From Edaphobacter lichenicola (lineage in GTDB: Bacteria; Acidobacteriota; Terriglobia; Terriglobales; Acidobacteriaceae): a DNA stretch of 64,000 nucleotides. Location: NCBI RefSeq assembly GCF_025264645.1, contig NZ_CP073696.1, positions 5,270,001 through 5,334,000 on the forward strand, given 5' to 3'. The notes under the pieces were generated by a model that did no database searches, had not been told where the DNA came from, and saw only the letters and a list, made by a program, of their open reading frames with translations. Positions within the stretch are counted from its first letter, which is position 1. Every line of letters begins with the position of its first letter. Positions 61,964 to 64,000 of this stretch are shown in pieces. Both the position numbers and the translations under genes were made by a program.

Positions 61964-62860
61964 CTAAAGCACCACTTTACTCAGCGGATATTCAACAATT
62001 CCGGTAGCTCCTGCAGCTTTCAGCTTAGGAATTACCTCACGCACCAGCGCCTCATCAAGAATCGTGTTTAATGCCACCCATTCCTGATCGCTTAACTGTG
62101 ACACTGTAGGCGAGTTCAACGCCGGCAGCACGCCGACGATCTCTTGCAGATCGCTTTTTCGCGCATTCAGCATAAGCCCTACGCGCCCCTGTGCTGCTAT
62201 CGCTGCGTTCAGCATCAGTGAGATGTTTTCAATCTTCCGTCGTTTCCAGGAGTCCTTGTATGCGCTCTTGTTGGCAATGAGTTGCGTCTCGCTCTCCATC
62301 AGCGTCTCGATAATCCGTAGCCGGTTTGCTCGTAAAGACGACCCGGTCTCTGTTACTTCAACAATTGCATCAGCCAATGTCGGTGGCTTTACCTCCGTCG
62401 CGCCCCAGCTGAACTCCACCGTCACGGGAATCTTCTTCCCCGCGAAATACCGCTTCGTAAACTCAACTAACTCCGTGGCGATAATCTTACCCGCCAGGTC
62501 TTCAGGCTTTTGGAAAGGAGAGTCTTCCGGGACAGCAAGCACCCACTTAACTTTTTGCCGGCTCTGTTTGGAATAAGTAAGACTCGTTACATATTCCACG
62601 TCGGTCTGGTTCTCCAGCACCCAATCATTGCCGGTTAATCCAGCATCCAGCGCTCCATGTTCGACATAGCGCGCCATCTCCTGCGCCCGCACCAGCATGC
62701 ACTCGATCTCCACATCGTCGATAGAAGGAAAGTAGCTTCTACCATTCGCGAAGATCCTCCAGCCTGCCCGTTCGAACAGCGCGATCGTAGCATCCTGCAG
62801 GCTTCCCTTCGGAATTCCCAGCTTCAGCTTCTGCGATTCTTTTGATTGTGTTTCGGTCAC
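61964..62860 (-). CDS. hisG: ATP phosphoribosyltransferase, long form
   Basis: First enzyme of the pathway (ATP + PRPP). A 298-residue HisG-long form with a C-terminal regulatory domain, which normally binds histidine for feedback inhibition, so no HisZ is needed. N-terminus: LGIPKGSLQDATIALFERAGW; DAGLTGNDWVLE and PPTLADAIVEVTETGSSLRAN follow. The GTG start at 62860 overlaps the hisI stop (GTGA) and carries GGAGG just upstream. Confidence 0.95.
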   Translation of the reverse strand: MTETQSKESQKLKLGIPKGSLQDATIALFERAGWRIFANGRSYFPSIDDVEIECMLVRAQEMARYVEHGALDAGLTGNDWVLENQTDVEYVTSLTYSKQSRQKVKWVLAVPEDSPFQKPEDLAGKIIATELVEFTKRYFAGKKIPVTVEFSWGATEVKPPTLADAIVEVTETGSSLRANRLRIIETLMESETQLIANKSAYKDSWKRRKIENISLMLNAAIAAQGRVGLMLNARKSDLQEIVGVLPALNSPTVSQLSDQEWVALNTILDEALVREVIPKLKAAGATGIVEYPLSKVVL

Positions 62861-63198
62861 TTCGCCTCCATCGCAATGTTTTTCGTAAAGCAGCTCACCG
62901 TACCCTCGTGGCATACCAAGCCGTCGCCTTCTACCTCGACTTTGAACAGCAAGGCATCGTTGTCGCAGTCAGTTGAAGCGTCGATCACTCGCAGACGATT
63001 GCCGCTGGACTCGCCCTTCATCCAGAGTTTCTGCCTCGTTCGGCTCCAGAACGTGACATATCCAGTCTCGAGTGTCTTCGCATAACTCACTTCGTTTAGA
63101 AATCCGAGCATCAATATCTCGCCCGTCTTTGCATCCTGCACCATGCCCGGAACGAGGCCATCCATCTTCGCAAAATCAATCTTTACTGCATCGCTCAT
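62857..63198 (-). CDS. hisI: phosphoribosyl-AMP cyclohydrolase
   Basis: A 113-residue enzyme opening the PR-AMP ring; single domain with no fused HisE. ATG 63198 follows GAGAGGT. Metal motifs: STDCDNDALLFKVEVEG and LVCHEGTVSCF; SRTRQKLWMKGESSGN is the substrate loop. It is the first structural gene of the operon, about 30 bases after the attenuator terminator. Confidence 0.96.
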   Translation of the reverse strand: MSDAVKIDFAKMDGLVPGMVQDAKTGEILMLGFLNEVSYAKTLETGYVTFWSRTRQKLWMKGESSGNRLRVIDASTDCDNDALLFKVEVEGDGLVCHEGTVSCFTKNIAMEAK

Positions 63199-63225
63199 TC
63201 GTACCTCTCCAGTCGTCATCGTCAC

Positions 63226-63326
63226 GCAAGAAAAAGGCCCGCTCGCGGTGTGCGCGTCAGCGGGCCTTTCGAAATCCTGAGTGAGCCGTTGTTACTTAGC
63301 CATACAGGACACAACCGCCGACACGC
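63226..63326 (-). promoter_or_regulatory. histidine operon transcription attenuator
   Basis: In the minus-strand transcript: protector pairing CACGC (63336-63332) with GCGTG (63326-63322); antiterminator GCGTGTCGGCGG (63326-63315) with CCGCTGACGCGC (63263-63252), 12 pairs including two G-U; terminator AAAGGCCCGCT (63269-63259) with AGCGGGCCTTT (63243-63233) followed by a U-rich run. The pairings are mutually exclusive, and the leader's His codons precede the protector. Confidence 0.88.
63233..63269 (-). terminator. attenuator terminator hairpin before hisI
   Basis: Perfect 11-bp outer stem AAAGGCCCGCT / AGCGGGCCTTT with an inner CGCG/CGCG stem, then TTTTTCTT on the minus strand. Confidence 0.9.
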
Positions 63327-63375
63327 TCTCCGCGTGATGATGGGTATGCCCGTGATGGAGATGTAGCTTGCTCAT
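63292..63375 (-). CDS. hisL: histidine operon leader peptide
   Basis: A 27-codon frame starting MSKLHLHHGHTHHH, with seven His in ten residues (5-14), ending at a TAA 22 bases before the terminator stem. This is the hallmark of a his attenuator: stalling at His codons when charged tRNA-His is low. There is no clear ribosome site before ATG 63375; it may be translated leaderless or from an ATG nine codons upstream. Confidence 0.88.
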   Translation of the reverse strand: MSKLHLHHGHTHHHAESVSAVVSCMAK

Positions 63376-63384
63376 GACAACTTT

Positions 63385-63413
63385 AGGGTAGCTTTCGAGC
63401 ATCGAGAAGTCAA
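63385..63413 (-). promoter_or_regulatory. candidate promoter of the his operon
   Basis: On the minus strand, TTGACT (63413-63408), a 17-base spacer, then TACCCT (63390-63385). The -10 lies only 9 bases before the leader ATG, placing the likely start site within a few bases of it. Confidence 0.5.
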
Positions 63414-63472
63414 CCTGCCCAATTTGTGAGCAAGGAGAACTTTCAGAATCGGGAGCGCAGAGTACAGATTGC

Positions 63473-63501
63473 TTGACGCATTCTGCGTACTCTCGTACTC
63501 T
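63473..63501 (+). promoter_or_regulatory. candidate promoter of the helix-hairpin-helix gene
   Basis: TTGACG (63473-63478), 17-base spacer, TACTCT (63496-63501), about 40 bases before ATG 63541. Divergent from the his promoter. Confidence 0.5.
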
Positions 63502-63540
63502 TCCGCTGTAAAGTCCATAGCCAATAAAAGGAGACCTACG

Positions 63541-63861
63541 ATGCTCGATCTTCGCCACAAACTTCTCTCTGCCGCGCTTCTGCTTGCAGCAATTCCAGCC
63601 TTAGCGCCACGAGCCGCCGTTGCCCAAACTGCAAAACCTGCCGCAGCCTCCGCTGCTGCCTCTGCTGCGCCGCTCGACATTAACACCGCATCCGCCGACC
63701 AACTCAAGGCATTCAATGGCATCGGCGATGCCTACGCAAAACGCATCATCGATGGTCGTCCGTACACTGCGAAGAACCAACTCGTTACCCGTGGCATTCT
63801 CCCGCAGGCAACATACAACAAGATCAAAGACCAGATTATCGCCAGCCACCCAAAGAAATAG
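63541..63861 (+). CDS. exported ComEA-like helix-hairpin-helix protein
   Basis: A 106-residue protein from ATG 63541 (AGGAG 8 bases upstream). A signal peptide (about 1-27, ending AAVAQ) and an Ala-rich linker precede a helix-hairpin-helix domain: LDINTASADQLKAFNGIGDAYAKRIIDG, then KNQLVTRGILPQATYNKIKDQI. The fold binds DNA without sequence specificity in ComEA. An exported copy could act in DNA uptake, but no competence gene is in the window. It is divergent from the his operon. Confidence 0.87.
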   Translation: MLDLRHKLLSAALLLAAIPALAPRAAVAQTAKPAAASAAASAAPLDINTASADQLKAFNGIGDAYAKRIIDGRPYTAKNQLVTRGILPQATYNKIKDQIIASHPKK

Positions 63862-63878
63862 CCAGCAACGGTTTAAAT

Positions 63879-63925
63879 TTATTCAAACGGGCATCCAGGT
63901 AAGGATGCCCTTCTCATTTGAATAA
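63879..63925 (+). terminator. nested hairpin after the helix-hairpin-helix gene
   Basis: Inner stem GGGCATCC / GGATGCCC (63889-63896, 63903-63910) with a 6-base loop, and outer arms TTATTCAAA / TTTGAATAA. A T-rich segment follows the inner stem. Confidence 0.75.
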
Positions 63926-64000
63926 CTTACTCGTATATCAGACAGCGCTGCTACCATCTCAGCAACTGGCATCTCAGTAACTGTCCTATGCCTTACAAAT

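Overview
The window reads as a chromosomal segment of an acidobacterium, most likely class Terriglobia (Granulicella/Edaphobacter/Terriglobus type). The support is indirect: two very large TonB-dependent receptors with N-terminal carboxypeptidase-regulatory-like domains, an ADOP-type ABC permease, a winged-helix/PD40 propeller regulator, two VWFA-related proteins of the acidobacterial type, PEP-CTERM proteins, and moderately high GC with many structured intergenic repeats. Genes are dense on both strands. I see no transposase, integrase, phage gene, rRNA or CRISPR array. One tRNA gene, tRNA-Arg(CCG), is present.

Layout. 1-5.6 kb: a truncated GAF protein, moaA, small zinc-ribbon and basic proteins, a SIMPL protein, a hexapeptide acetyltransferase and a site-2 protease. 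5.9-16.1 kb: trpS-scpA, an isochorismatase-like hydrolase, a PEP-CTERM protein, a Pit phosphate transporter, scpB, a cupin, an RluB-type pseudouridine synthase and msrA. 16.2-23.4 kb: ADOP permease, DEAD-box-type helicase, ABC-F ATPase and a DUF2237 protein. 23.6-36.1 kb: a carbohydrate-uptake-like region with two TonB receptors, a divergent winged-helix/PD40 regulator and a secreted GH13 amylase, then tRNA-Arg and a DUF2911 protein. 36-42.8 kb: the glycine cleavage operon gcvT-gcvH-gcvPA-two small genes-gcvPB-small gene, and two secreted proteins. 43-54.9 kb: a methylmalonyl-CoA mutase-type large subunit, a second PEP-CTERM protein, glgC, a beta-barrel protein, tatA, ppk2, a DMT transporter, a head-to-head VWA pair and a GNAT acetyltransferase. 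55.3-63.9 kb: an aldo/keto reductase, histidine biosynthesis and a ComEA-like helix-hairpin-helix protein.

The most interesting region is the histidine locus. hisI-G-D-C-B-H-[lipoyl-like gene]-F form one tightly coupled minus-strand operon. hisA lies convergent to it and is bracketed by two direct copies of a roughly 100-bp hairpin repeat. Upstream of hisI I read a complete transcription attenuator: a 27-codon leader peptide with 7 His codons in 10 positions, a rho-independent terminator just before hisI, and mutually exclusive pairings that can form a protector, an antiterminator or a terminator. A small biotin/lipoyl-fold protein without the modifiable lysine sits exactly between hisH and hisF.

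The second theme is intergenic repeats. They include the ~100-bp three-hairpin element (two copies flanking hisA, plus a head-to-head pair behind the ABC-F gene with compensatory stem changes), short GTCATTCTGAGCG-type hairpin repeats, T/G-rich hexamer-like tracts carrying an identical 30-bp hairpin unit, a C-depleted G/T tract ahead of trpS, and an inverted motif pair ahead of the aldo/keto reductase.
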